Below, in pieces: positions 18,249 to 27,588 of a stretch of 64,000 nucleotides of DNA (its first letter is position 1; every line of letters begins with the position of its first letter). The notes beneath the pieces were generated by a model. That model saw nothing but the letters and a program-made list of their open reading frames with translations, searched no databases and was not told the DNA's origin. Source of the stretch: Bartonella sp. HY328 (lineage in GTDB: Bacteria; Pseudomonadota; Alphaproteobacteria; Rhizobiales; Rhizobiaceae); NCBI RefSeq assembly GCF_025449335.1, contig NZ_CP104883.1, forward strand, positions 3,030,501 through 3,094,500. The letters run 5' to 3'. Both the position numbers and the translations under genes were made by a program.

Positions 18249-19016
18249 TTAATTGCTGTTGCCAGCTTTCATTTGTTTCAATGCTTTGCCAATAAAACGT
18301 GTGTAAATAAATGAACCCGCAAGCCCGCCTAAAATCGGGGCAGTAAGGGGAATGAGAAAATAAGGGATTGAGCGTCCACCGGTCATAATATCTGGCCCCC
18401 AACCAGCGAAAAACGCAAATAATCTTGGACCAAAGTCACGCGCAGCATTCATAGAAAAGCCGGTTAATGGGCCAAAAGAGCCACCAATAATGGCGACAAC
18501 AATACCAATTAACAACGGCGCCATCGCACCGCGTGGCGCGCCATTATTATCATCTGTTAACGCCCAAATAGCCATTAACAATAGCGCGGTTATAAAAAAT
18601 TCGGTCATAAAAGCTTGCAAAATAGATATTTTTGCGTTTGGAAAGGTGGTGAATACGCCAGCATTACTCATATCTTTAACGGCAAACAAATTATGATAGA
18701 GCAAATACACAACCGCCGCCCCCAAAAAAGCACCTAAAAACTGCGAAATTATAAAAGGGATAATTTTAGATTTGGGAAAATTACCAAAAACGGCCATAGC
18801 AATAGTGACTGATGGACTAAGATGAGCGCCCGATACCCCACCCGTTACGTAAACCGCAATCGCAACTCCAAGCCCCCACAATATGCTAATCTCCCACTGT
18901 CCATAGCTCGCTCCAGCCAGTATCAGCCCTGCAACAGTCCCTACACCAATGGAAATAAATATGAATGTCCCAATAAGTTCGGCAATGCATTCATTGAATA
19001 GTTGCGAATATTTCAT
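18249..19016 (-). CDS. glpF: Glycerol facilitator of the aquaporin family
   Basis: This 255-residue MIP-family channel has six membrane segments and two half-helices. The start is ATG at 19016 with a GAGGAG ribosome site. The filter-region Arg is kept in AARDFGPR. Both hallmark Asn-Pro-Ala boxes are altered: the first reads SGAHLSPSVTIAM (SPS for NPA) and the second GFSMNAARDFGPR (NAA for NPA). Glycerol-type spacing and the DFGP sequence after the second box support a glycerol channel. The gene is between glpD and glpK, so import would feed directly into phosphorylation. Confidence 0.92.
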   Translation of the reverse strand: MKYSQLFNECIAELIGTFIFISIGVGTVAGLILAGASYGQWEISILWGLGVAIAVYVTGGVSGAHLSPSVTIAMAVFGNFPKSKIIPFIISQFLGAFLGAAVVYLLYHNLFAVKDMSNAGVFTTFPNAKISILQAFMTEFFITALLLMAIWALTDDNNGAPRGAMAPLLIGIVVAIIGGSFGPLTGFSMNAARDFGPRLFAFFAGWGPDIMTGGRSIPYFLIPLTAPILGGLAGSFIYTRFIGKALKQMKAGNSN

Positions 19017-19135
19017 GATCTTCTCCTCTATTCCCCGCAAAAAATTTCACAACTTACCGGCTTTTCTTTTAAACCAGTCTTGCTGCAAAATTTTAATATT
19101 ATCAGAAAAGCTTAGTTAAGAGCGGCAATGCTCCT

Positions 19136-20623
19136 TTATTCTAGGTTCCTTTGTTCTAGATAAATTTTTAAGGGTTCAATTTCGCTATCCTTAAACCAAA
19201 GTCCAAGCTTTGAACGCCGCCATAAAATATCTTGCCAATCAATTGCCCATTCTTCTTTGATTAGCCAATCAACTTCCGCCGCATAAAGCCCATGACCAAA
19301 ATGCTGCCCCAATGGCTTTTTACCTTGTTCAAAAATCACAAGCGCGTCAGTGCCGTAGCTTCGTGCCAAACGACGAATGGTAAAATCATCTAAATCTGGC
19401 AGGGCCTTTTTGATGCCATCTTGAATGAGATCCAAGCGCCCATGAGGAAAATCTCCCCCAGGCAATGGCACTGAACCTGTCCAAGCTGCCTTTCGCTTTC
19501 CAAGATATTTTTCGACATATTCCATCACATCTTCAGATAGTTTTCGGTAAGTAGTTATTTTACCGCCATAAGAGGACAAGAGCTGTGCATCGGCGTTTTC
19601 ATCAGCAAGTTTTAAAACAAAATCACGGGTGGTTTTTTGTGCACTAGCAGCGCCATTATCATAGAGTGAACGCACTCCCGAATAACTCCACACAATCATA
19701 TCGCGCGTAATTTTTTGCGCAAAATACTCACTCGATGCGTTACATAAATAATCAATTTCCTCATCAGATATTTTCACATCTTTAGGATCATCATGATAAT
19801 CGCGATCCGTTGTGCCAATTAAAGTGAAATCCTCTTGATAGGGAATTGCAAAAATAATACGCCCATCAGGATTTTGGAAAATATAGGCGCGATCGTGATT
19901 GTATAATTTAGGCACAACAATATGCGAGCCCTGCACAAGCCTTATTTGCGGGTGGCCACTTATTTCGGCAACATCTTTCAATATATGGTCAATCCAAGGG
20001 CCTGCCATATTGGCTAAAAATGAAGCGGTGACCGTTTTTTCTTCGCCCGTCAAAGTATTTTTTAATTCAATATGCCACTTCTTATCAATAATTTGCGCAG
20101 ATAAAACCTTTGTACGGACCATAATATCCGCGCCAAGCTCTTTAGCGTGGCGGGCATTTAATAGTACAAGGCGGGCATCATCCACTTGCTCGTCAGAATA
20201 TTCAAAACCCTGCTTATACCCAGCTTTTAATGGATCTTCTTTTTCTTTTGCAAAATCAACTACAGTCGTTTTTTTGAGTTCTTTGCTACCACCCAGATGG
20301 TCATAGATGAAAAGGCCAAAGCGCAGCATCCATTTTGGCCGCAACCCCTTATGATAAGGCAAAATAAAACGTAAGGGCCGCACAATATGCGGCGCAATGT
20401 GCCAGATAACCTCACGCTCCATCAAAGCTTCACGTACAAGGCGAAAAGCATATTGCTCAAGATAACGCAGCCCACCATGAATAAGCTTGGTTGATGCCGA
20501 TGATGTGCCCGATGCAATATCATTCATCTCGGCAAGGCCCACTTTAAAGCCACGACCTGCAGCATCACGGGCAACACCACAGCCATTTACGCCGCCGCCA
20601 ATGACAAAAACATCATAATGCAT
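19136..20623 (-). CDS. glpD: Aerobic glycerol-3-phosphate dehydrogenase
   Basis: This 495-residue membrane-associated FAD enzyme oxidises glycerol 3-phosphate to dihydroxyacetone phosphate and passes electrons to quinone. The N-terminal dinucleotide fold is VIGGGVNGCGVARDAAGRG. ASGTSSASTKLIHGGLRYLE, a substrate and FAD signature, follows. GTTDRDYHDDP and the C-terminal domain are complete. It is the first gene of glpD-glpF-glpK. The 120-base gap before glpF is longer than the others. The shared upstream spacer also serves the divergent glycosyltransferase. Confidence 0.96.
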   Translation of the reverse strand: MHYDVFVIGGGVNGCGVARDAAGRGFKVGLAEMNDIASGTSSASTKLIHGGLRYLEQYAFRLVREALMEREVIWHIAPHIVRPLRFILPYHKGLRPKWMLRFGLFIYDHLGGSKELKKTTVVDFAKEKEDPLKAGYKQGFEYSDEQVDDARLVLLNARHAKELGADIMVRTKVLSAQIIDKKWHIELKNTLTGEEKTVTASFLANMAGPWIDHILKDVAEISGHPQIRLVQGSHIVVPKLYNHDRAYIFQNPDGRIIFAIPYQEDFTLIGTTDRDYHDDPKDVKISDEEIDYLCNASSEYFAQKITRDMIVWSYSGVRSLYDNGAASAQKTTRDFVLKLADENADAQLLSSYGGKITTYRKLSEDVMEYVEKYLGKRKAAWTGSVPLPGGDFPHGRLDLIQDGIKKALPDLDDFTIRRLARSYGTDALVIFEQGKKPLGQHFGHGLYAAEVDWLIKEEWAIDWQDILWRRSKLGLWFKDSEIEPLKIYLEQRNLE

Positions 20624-21099
20624 AATTCGACACTCCTGATAGGCTTAATTATCTTAAGTTTTATAATACATAATAAAAAATACTTATCATCAAATAAATT
20701 AATATTTATCACAAAATTTATTTAAATTAGATTGGTTACAAATAGTAACCGTCTTTTTTACATTTCTAAAATCATTTTATAATCACTTTTACTTGAAAAG
20801 TGCTAATTCAATTAAAAAATTACTTTCTATGAGCGTCATCATCTGCCCCGCTTTTAAAATAAATGTCATGAAACCGTCATCAAAGTGTAAGCAACTTGTC
20901 AAGAAAATCGGGCATTTTAGACCTTATAAAAGTGAATAAAAATTGAAAGCAAGCAATTTGGATTTGGCTGTGTTTTACCAAAAGACTAGGGGCAATTTGC
21001 ATAATGGTCAGTTATTTCCGCAAAATTTTCGTTTAAATCATTTTCAATCGTCATGAAATTGGTTGTAAAAGTGCCAACGTGACAAAATAAGGCAGTAAC
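20624..21099. other. Divergent spacer glpD / glycosyltransferase
   Basis: This 476-base spacer holds promoters for the glp operon (leftward) and the glycosyltransferase (rightward). The only clear site is a Pho-box-like repeat at 20863-20880. No GlpR-type operator was recognised. Confidence 0.6.
20863..20880 (+). promoter_or_regulatory. Probable Pho box (PhoB binding site)
   Basis: ATGTCATGAAACCGTCAT contains two direct repeats of the CTGTCAT type, 11 bases apart, as in the Pho box. It lies about 220 bases upstream of the glycosyltransferase ATG. A further half-like CGTCATGAAAT occurs near 21049. PhoB control fits the predicted function, but no PhoB gene is in the window. Confidence 0.55.
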
Positions 21100-22125
21100 A
21101 TGAAACTTGCACTGGTTACAGATGCGTGGTTGCCACAAGTAAATGGCGTTGTCCGCACCCTTGAAAATGTCATCTCCGGCCTTGCTAAAAGAGGCATTGC
21201 GACAGAGATTATTGCCCCTTCTGACTATTATTCCATGTCATGCCCAACCTATTCGGAAATTCGTTTAGCATTACCCTCACCTATTGGCCTCTCGCGCCGC
21301 TTAAAAGCTATGTCAGCCGATGCCATCCATATCGCGACCGAAGGGCCATTGGGTTTGCTTGCTCGTTTCATTTGCCTTTGGAACGGTTGGAAATTTACCA
21401 CGAGTTTTCATACCCGCTTTCCTGAATATGTCGCTGAAAGATTTCCAGTCCCCTTGTCACTCACTTATGCTATGATGCGGCGCTTCCATAACAAGGCGGC
21501 TCTAACACTGGTACCCACCCGTTCCATTTATGATATTTTGGCTGAGCGCGGTTTTAGTAATCTTAAAATATGGTCTCGCGGTGTTGATCGCGCGCTATAT
21601 CATCCGATGCCGGAAGTTGACCTTGGCTTGCCAAAGCCAATCTTTTTAAATGTTGGCAGAGTTTCGATTGAAAAAAATTTGGAGGCTTTTTTGTCGCTTG
21701 ATCTGCCTGGCACCAAATTAATCGTTGGTGATGGCCCAGCGCTTGCAAACCTTAAGGCTAAATATCAGGATACGGTCTTTGTTGGCAAGAAACATGGCAA
21801 AGATCTTGCTCGTTATTATGCTGGCTCTGATGTTTTTGTTTTTCCATCGCGCACGGATACATTTGGTCTAGTATTGCTGGAAGCCATTGCAAGCGGCTTA
21901 CCCGTTGCCGCCTTTCCAGTTTCTGGCGCCCTTGACGTGGTAAAAGGCACAAAAGCTGGCGTATTATCTGAAAATTTGCAACAAGCTGCTTTGCAAGCAC
22001 TTAATATGGGTAAAATGGATCCTGAACGCGCTTTAGGTAACTTCACTTGGGAACATTGCGTTGATATTTTTGCTGAAAGCCTTGTACCTTGCTTTCAAAC
22101 AAATAATTTTATCCCCCAACAATGA
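21100..22125 (+). CDS. GT4 glycosyltransferase, probable diacylglycerol glycosyltransferase (Agt-like)
   Basis: This 341-residue GT-B-fold enzyme has the N-terminal motif VTDAWLPQVNGVVRTLEN of diacylglycerol or phosphatidylinositol-type GT4 transferases. The sugar-nucleotide domain has FLNVGRVSIEKNLEAFL and FVFPSRTDTFGLVLLEA with the expected acidic pair. A known relative in Agrobacterium (Agt) makes glucosyl- and glucuronosyl-diacylglycerol when phosphate is scarce. The neighbour ugd supplies UDP-glucuronate, and a Pho box lies upstream, so the same role is likely here. That function is inference; the family assignment is firm. Confidence 0.85.
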   Translation: MKLALVTDAWLPQVNGVVRTLENVISGLAKRGIATEIIAPSDYYSMSCPTYSEIRLALPSPIGLSRRLKAMSADAIHIATEGPLGLLARFICLWNGWKFTTSFHTRFPEYVAERFPVPLSLTYAMMRRFHNKAALTLVPTRSIYDILAERGFSNLKIWSRGVDRALYHPMPEVDLGLPKPIFLNVGRVSIEKNLEAFLSLDLPGTKLIVGDGPALANLKAKYQDTVFVGKKHGKDLARYYAGSDVFVFPSRTDTFGLVLLEAIASGLPVAAFPVSGALDVVKGTKAGVLSENLQQAALQALNMGKMDPERALGNFTWEHCVDIFAESLVPCFQTNNFIPQQ

Positions 22126-22503
22126 AGTGCTATTTCATTCACATTGAAATACCATCAAAAACTTACACGAATATATATCATTGCTTGTAACAGTAGCATG
22201 AAAAAATCTATTCGATAGTACGTGGCTATGTGCGCAATCATTAAACGCTATTTTTTAAGCTTATCAGCCGATAGTACACAAAATTACAAAGCAAACGGTT
22301 ACAATGCTATTGATTATTTCTCCCCCAAAATTCTATAATTTTGCAGATAGTTTAAAAGGCTTTTTAACCAACGCTTCAATATAATAACCAAAGATTTATT
22401 GATGTAAAATTTTTGACATTGTATAAGAATAGCATCAACACAAAACAACATGCATTTTGTTTTTGCATGATACCAAAAACATTCAAGATTATAAGGTAAT
22501 TTT
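22126..22503. other. Spacer before ugd
   Basis: This 378-base AT-rich stretch presumably has the ugd promoter near its right end. I saw no Pho box, terminator or gene in it. Confidence 0.55.
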
Positions 22504-23814
22504 ATGAAAATTGTTATGATAGGCACAGGTTATGTCGGACTTGTTTCTGGTGTTTGTTTTGCCGAGTTTGGTTTTAATGTTACCTGCATTGATAAAAATG
22601 AAGCTATTATAGCGCGACTTAAAAAGGGTGAAATTCCAATTTTTGAACCCGGCCTTAAAGAAATCTTGGAACGTAATGTCAGTGCTAGTCGCTTAACCTT
22701 CTCAACTGATTTAGCCCATCATGTAAAAGATGCCGATGTTGTTTTTATTGCAGTTGGCACACCGTCACGGCGTGGCGATGGTGAAGCTGATTTGCAATAT
22801 ATTGAAGCAGCATCGGACGAAGTCGCCCAATGCATCAAAAAAGGCGCTGTTATCGTTATCAAGTCAACTGTTGTTGTTGGTACCAATCGCATTATTTATG
22901 AACGCATGAAAAAGCAGCGTCCTGACATTGATTTTTCAATGGTATCTAATCCTGAATTTTTACGCGAAGGCTCTGCTATTGAGGATTTTTTACACCCAGA
23001 CCGAGTTGTGGTTGGTGTTCTTGATGAAAATGGTCGTGAAGCGATGCGCCGTATTTACCGCCCATTATCTTTACGTGAAACACCTGTAGTATTCACATCG
23101 CTTGAAAATGCCGAGCTTATAAAATATGCAGCCAATGCGTTTTTAGCGATGAAAGTAACCTTTGCCAACCAACTTGCCGATCTTTGTGAAAAGACAGGTG
23201 GCAATATCCAAGATGTGGCTAGCGCCATGGGTATGGATAAACGCATCGGTTCCAAATTCCTACATGCAGGCCCAGGCTTTGGCGGCTCATGTTTTCCTAA
23301 AGATACTCGGGCATTTGCCGCAACAGGTAAACGTTATGATGCACCGCAAAAACTTATTGAAACGGTCATTGACATTAATGAACAACGAAAAGCCAAAATG
23401 GCTGAGCGTATCATTGACATCGCCCGAAAAAACAACGTAACTAAAATTGCTATTTTGGGTGTGGCCTTTAAACCGAACACTGATGATATACGTGAAGCCC
23501 CTGCCCTTGATATTATTCCGCTATTACAAAAGGCCGGACTTATGGTTAAGGCCCACGACCCTGAAGCCATGGATCAGGCTAAAGATAAGCTTGCCAATGT
23601 CGAGTGGTGTCACTCGCCCTATGAAGCGGCGAAAGATTGCGGCATTGCCGTTATATTAACTGAATGGAATGAATATCGCGCTTTAGACCTTAAGCAAATA
23701 TTACAGCTAATGACGGGCAATGTTTTAATTGATATGCGCAATATTTATAAAAGCGAAGATATTCAAGATATCGATATTGAATATGTGTCTATCGGCAGGC
23801 CCCTTATTCATTAA
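22504..23814 (+). CDS. ugd: UDP-glucose 6-dehydrogenase
   Basis: This 436-residue enzyme oxidises UDP-glucose to UDP-glucuronate with NAD. The N-terminal Rossmann motif is GTGYVGLVSGVCFAEFG. The catalytic Cys lies in GPGFGGSCFPKDTRA (near 262). KSTVVVGT, SNPEFLREGSAI and the C-terminal motif GVAFKPNTDDIREAPA are all present. The product feeds glucuronate into lipids or surface polysaccharides. Its position after the GT4 gene suggests glucuronosyl-lipid synthesis. The gap of 378 bases implies a separate promoter. Confidence 0.97.
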   Translation: MKIVMIGTGYVGLVSGVCFAEFGFNVTCIDKNEAIIARLKKGEIPIFEPGLKEILERNVSASRLTFSTDLAHHVKDADVVFIAVGTPSRRGDGEADLQYIEAASDEVAQCIKKGAVIVIKSTVVVGTNRIIYERMKKQRPDIDFSMVSNPEFLREGSAIEDFLHPDRVVVGVLDENGREAMRRIYRPLSLRETPVVFTSLENAELIKYAANAFLAMKVTFANQLADLCEKTGGNIQDVASAMGMDKRIGSKFLHAGPGFGGSCFPKDTRAFAATGKRYDAPQKLIETVIDINEQRKAKMAERIIDIARKNNVTKIAILGVAFKPNTDDIREAPALDIIPLLQKAGLMVKAHDPEAMDQAKDKLANVEWCHSPYEAAKDCGIAVILTEWNEYRALDLKQILQLMTGNVLIDMRNIYKSEDIQDIDIEYVSIGRPLIH

Positions 23815-23822
23815 ATTAAGAC

Positions 23823-23860
23823 CCCTTGCAAGTGGGTAAAATTCACCCACTTGCAAGGGA
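23823..23860. terminator. Bidirectional terminator between ugd and allE
   Basis: A perfect inverted repeat, CCCTTGCAAGTGGGT / ACCCACTTGCAAGGG, with a short AT loop lies between the convergent genes. Confidence 0.9.
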
Positions 23861-23868
23861 TTTAATAT

Positions 23869-24711
23869 TTATAGACGCGAAAAAGCCGATGCACCAAGAT
23901 GAGCATGGCGATTAACATCCTTATAAAGCAAATAGCGAAATGGCTGTGGGCCGCCTGCATAGCAAGCTTGCGGGCAAAAAGCACGTAGCCACATATAATC
24001 ACCAGCTTCCACCTCCACCCAATCTTCATTTAATCTATAAACACCTTTACCCTGCAACACATAAAGCCCGTGTTCCATAATATGGGTTTCTAAGAAGGGT
24101 ATGACTGCACCAGGCTGTAAGGTTACAATGGTAATATGCATATCGTGGCGTATATCATCCACATCAACAAAACGAGTTGTTGCCCAAGCGCCATTAGTAT
24201 CTGGCATAGCAGCCGGGGTGATATCTTGCTCATTCATCGTTAAAAATGGTGGTTTTTCCATCCCCTCAACTTCGATATAAAATTTACGTATCCAGTTAAA
24301 ACGAGCCGCTGTGTCGTTCCCATTTTTTAACTGCCACTTTGTACCCGCCGGAATATAAGCAAAGCTACCTTCACGCATAGGGTAATCCTTTCCCAACACA
24401 GTAATGGTAAAAGCTCCCTCAAGACAAAATAGCGCCCCTTCTGCATGACTATCTAGCTCTGGCTGCGCGCTACCACCATTAGGGCCAACTTCCATAATAT
24501 AATGCGAAAAAGTTTCGGAAAAGCCACTCATTGGCCGCGAAATTATCCAGCTGCGGGTATTCTCCCAAAAGGGCAACGGGCTGGTAACAATATCGCTCAT
24601 CACGCCTTTTGGTATAAATGCATAGGCGGTTTTAAATACGGCGCGACCGGTTAATAATTGGCTTTGCGGTGCAAGACCGCCATGAGGTGCTGCATAGGTT
24701 ACTTTTGTCAT
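23869..24711 (-). CDS. allE: (S)-ureidoglycine aminohydrolase
   Basis: This 280-residue bicupin converts (S)-ureidoglycine to (S)-ureidoglycolate and ammonia in the allantoin branch of purine breakdown. Two cupin halves are visible. The second contains the metal-site sequence ETHIMEHGLYVLQGKGVYRL, typical of AllE. The motif RFVDVDDIRHDMHITIVTLQPGA also fits. The start is ATG at 24711 with GGAGG upstream. It is the last gene of a three-gene ureide operon with allD and an MFS carrier. Allantoinase and allantoate amidohydrolase genes are not in the window. Confidence 0.92.
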   Translation of the reverse strand: MTKVTYAAPHGGLAPQSQLLTGRAVFKTAYAFIPKGVMSDIVTSPLPFWENTRSWIISRPMSGFSETFSHYIMEVGPNGGSAQPELDSHAEGALFCLEGAFTITVLGKDYPMREGSFAYIPAGTKWQLKNGNDTAARFNWIRKFYIEVEGMEKPPFLTMNEQDITPAAMPDTNGAWATTRFVDVDDIRHDMHITIVTLQPGAVIPFLETHIMEHGLYVLQGKGVYRLNEDWVEVEAGDYMWLRAFCPQACYAGGPQPFRYLLYKDVNRHAHLGASAFSRL

Positions 24712-24748
24712 AATCAATTATCCTCCCAAATTGTATAATTTTAATATT

Positions 24749-25795
24749 TTAATCGGCAAAAGGGTCTTTGTGATCATAAGAATGAATATAGATTTTATCA
24801 CTGATAAGATAATTATAAATATCATCAACAATGTCTATACCCTCGCGATCAGTGCGCGCTTGCTCTATATCAGCAATTTCACCAGGATACATAACTTGCT
24901 TAAACCCTTCTGCAGGGCGAATAGCATCGAGTTGCTGCATCACCAATTGAATATTTTTAATAAATAACTTTTCATCACCAAAAAACTTAGGATTAATGAC
25001 AATATGTAATTGACCAAGATCTCGCCCTTTACTTAAATCTGCATACATCGAACTTACATCGCGGCCAAAAGGCAAGCCCATCAATACACCTGACAGCACA
25101 TCCACCATCATCATCAATCCATAACCCTTGGGACCAGAAATGGGGAGCAACCCTTTAACTTTATGTGGATCAGTGGTAGCCTTACCATCCTTATCCACCG
25201 CCCAAGTGTCAGGAATTGGTTGATTTCGTGAGCGCATATCTAAAATTTTACCCCAAGCTTGCACGGATGTAGCCATATCAAAATTCATGGTCTTATCGCC
25301 TGCCGGCACCGAAAATGATATGGGATTGGTGCCGTAATAAATGTCAGCGCCACCATAGGGAACAACCATGGGGTCAGATTGGCACACGGCAAGTGCAACT
25401 AAACCAGCTTCCGCAGCCATTTTAGTATAATAAGAAATCGCACCGCTATGGCTCATTTTACGCACGCCAACAACTGCAATGCCAGATTCCTTGGCTATTG
25501 TAATTGCCTCCTCCATCGCGCGCTTGCATAACACCATACCCGGCCCATTATCACCATGCAAAATAGCACTACAAGGGCCTGTGCGCTCAAAATTTATTTT
25601 GGGTTCAATGGTAATGCCGCCCTTGGATATTCTTTCACTATAATATTCCACCCTAACACTACCATGGGAATGGATACCGCGTTGCTCGGCAAACACCAAC
25701 ACATCACCCATAATATCAGCATCTTCGCGCTTTAAGCCCGCGGCATGAAGCTTATTAGAAATTAATGTCTTTAAGTCATGTTTATCAACATTCAT
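24749..25795 (-). CDS. allD: Ureidoglycolate dehydrogenase
   Basis: This 348-residue enzyme of the malate/L-lactate dehydrogenase-like family oxidises ureidoglycolate to oxalurate with NAD. It closely resembles E. coli AllD over its whole length, including RGIHSHGSVRVEYYSERISKGG, YYGTNPISF, FDMATSVQAWGK and GPKGYGLMMMVDVLSGVL. The catalytic His and Asp/Arg environment is in GIHSHG and MSHSGAISYY. A GAGGATATAATT leader precedes the ATG. It lies 37 bases upstream of allE. The strong likeness to enterobacterial AllD could reflect horizontal transfer. Confidence 0.94.
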   Translation of the reverse strand: MNVDKHDLKTLISNKLHAAGLKREDADIMGDVLVFAEQRGIHSHGSVRVEYYSERISKGGITIEPKINFERTGPCSAILHGDNGPGMVLCKRAMEEAITIAKESGIAVVGVRKMSHSGAISYYTKMAAEAGLVALAVCQSDPMVVPYGGADIYYGTNPISFSVPAGDKTMNFDMATSVQAWGKILDMRSRNQPIPDTWAVDKDGKATTDPHKVKGLLPISGPKGYGLMMMVDVLSGVLMGLPFGRDVSSMYADLSKGRDLGQLHIVINPKFFGDEKLFIKNIQLVMQQLDAIRPAEGFKQVMYPGEIADIEQARTDREGIDIVDDIYNYLISDKIYIHSYDHKDPFAD

Positions 25796-25834
25796 AATTA
25801 TATCCTCCTTATTCTAAATACATTCATAACGCGT

Positions 25835-27064
25835 TTAAACATTGCTAGAGCGAATTTTTGTCATGACAACCGCAACGGTAAAGCCCACGGCACCCAAAAC
25901 CAAAATAATACAAGCAAGATAAAAAGCCGAAGCGATAGTGGCCATTTGATCAGCAATACGGCCTGCCAAAAATGGCGCGATAAACGAAGCAGACATGCCG
26001 AAACAATTATAAATACTTAATGATGTTGCAAGCTTATACTTATTAGATATTTCTGAAAGGGATGAAATAAGCAAAGGGTCAAGCGCTAGCTTACCAAAAA
26101 AACCATATGCAACAAGACAAATGACGATGACTGTAATATTACTAACAAAAACCGCAAGGAACAATGCGAGTGCGGCAATAAGCAATAAAAACACCATAAT
26201 AATAAAGCGCCGATGATTAAACCTATCGGCAATCGCTGCAAAGAACAAAGCACCGGGCAGTGATGCTATAGCCACCATTGATGAAATAAGGCCTGCTCCA
26301 CCCCCCACAAAACCGCGTTCATTTTGTAAGAAATTTGGCAGCCAAGAAATCACCATAAAATAAGCATAGGCACTGCAAAACAATGCAAAATAAATTGCAA
26401 CCTTCATCAAGGTAAAATAATTGCCACTTGCCTTTTGCTCACTCAACTGCGCAGTGGAAACATTGGTTTGCTTGCTAACTTGGTTATGATCGCGAATTTT
26501 AATTAGAAAAATAATAGCGGTGATAAAAACAATGACGGCTACTATAGCTAACATATTTTGCCAATTAAAACCATTTACAATAACGACGTAGCTTGCACCA
26601 TTAAGACCAATAACGATGCCAATTGCAGTGCCACTATTGATAATAGCATTGGCTATATTGCGCTTTTGTTTTGGAATTTCATTATTAGAAAGTGCAAAGG
26701 CCGCACCATAATAAAAGGCCCCAGCAATGCCAGCGATTGCACTAGCAAGATAAAAAAGTGATGCACCTTGCGTTCGTGACATGAAAAATATAGCTACGGC
26801 AAAAATAAGAAAGCCAAAACCCAAAACATATCTTTTATCTAGTCGATCAGAAATGATACCAGCAGGCACTTGAAATAAGACATAAGTAAAAAAATAAGCG
26901 CTATAAATAAGGCTAATTTCTTGATTGCTGTGCAAATCAAGTGTTGCCATGACCTGCGGATATATTGGTGTCAAAATAGAGCGATAAATCCATATCATCA
27001 CCCATCCTAAACACAAAAGAACCACTAATGTACGCCAGTAATTTGATTTACCAACCTCGCTCAT
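25835..27064 (-). CDS. MFS transporter, probable ureide carrier
   Basis: This 409-residue major-facilitator protein has about 12 membrane segments. The loop 2-3 motif reads GIISDRLDKRYVLG, with the equivalent second-half ALFFAAIADRFNHRRF. The start is ATG at 27064 with GGAGG. It is the first gene of the operon with allD and allE. The context suggests uptake of allantoate, ureidoglycolate or a related compound; the sequence alone only says anion:cation symporter-like MFS. Its upstream spacer carries two similar inverted repeats that may be operators. Confidence 0.88.
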   Translation of the reverse strand: MSEVGKSNYWRTLVVLLCLGWVMIWIYRSILTPIYPQVMATLDLHSNQEISLIYSAYFFTYVLFQVPAGIISDRLDKRYVLGFGFLIFAVAIFFMSRTQGASLFYLASAIAGIAGAFYYGAAFALSNNEIPKQKRNIANAIINSGTAIGIVIGLNGASYVVIVNGFNWQNMLAIVAVIVFITAIIFLIKIRDHNQVSKQTNVSTAQLSEQKASGNYFTLMKVAIYFALFCSAYAYFMVISWLPNFLQNERGFVGGGAGLISSMVAIASLPGALFFAAIADRFNHRRFIIMVFLLLIAALALFLAVFVSNITVIVICLVAYGFFGKLALDPLLISSLSEISNKYKLATSLSIYNCFGMSASFIAPFLAGRIADQMATIASAFYLACIILVLGAVGFTVAVVMTKIRSSNV

Positions 27065-27082
27065 AAATCCTCCATTAGACAA

Positions 27083-27588
27083 AAATCAACCATTGGCAAA
27101 ATTTTCATTCTGCCACCTCCAAGGTTCAATTTTATCTTTGTTTTATTGATCTATAAATATTGGTTTATTCTATTGCTTGATTTTATAATTGATATCAAGC
27201 TACATGCTATTGTTAATTTAAGTGTATTAAGCTTAATAGTTAATGCTATATGTTGATATAACGTTAGAAACTATATCTGGTTATTTTAATTGACTTGCAA
27301 TATGCACATATTCTTATATTTTGATCTCAATCGATCTGCATTGTCACCATAATCATGATAATATAATTATCATTTTTCTAGTATTATTGAAGGCTATGAT
27401 AAAATATCATAAAAACCAAAACACATTTCAGTGAATTATTAATTCATTGTTTTAAATGAATATTTTATAATTTAAGCTAAATAATATATAAATTAAAGGG
27501 TCATTTCATTAAAAAACAACCCTTTAAAAAAAACACTATAACAATAGAAATTGTAAAATTAGCAGCCAACTAACTTAGAGGCATTGCG
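27083..27588. other. Spacer upstream of the ureide operon
   Basis: This 506-base very AT-rich stretch has no gene. It contains paired ATGATA...TATCAT inverted repeats at 27355-27373 and 27396-27410. A weak hairpin near 27496-27529 (AAAGGGT / ACCCTTT) may end the lysA transcript. Confidence 0.55.
27355..27410. promoter_or_regulatory. Paired ATGATA-TATCAT inverted repeats
   Basis: ATGATAAT-ATA-ATTATCAT (27355-27373) and ATGATA-AAA-TATCAT (27396-27410) share the same half-site and are about 40 bases apart. They lie about 290-350 bases upstream of the MFS gene. They look like operator pairs, but the AT-rich background weakens the case. Confidence 0.35.
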
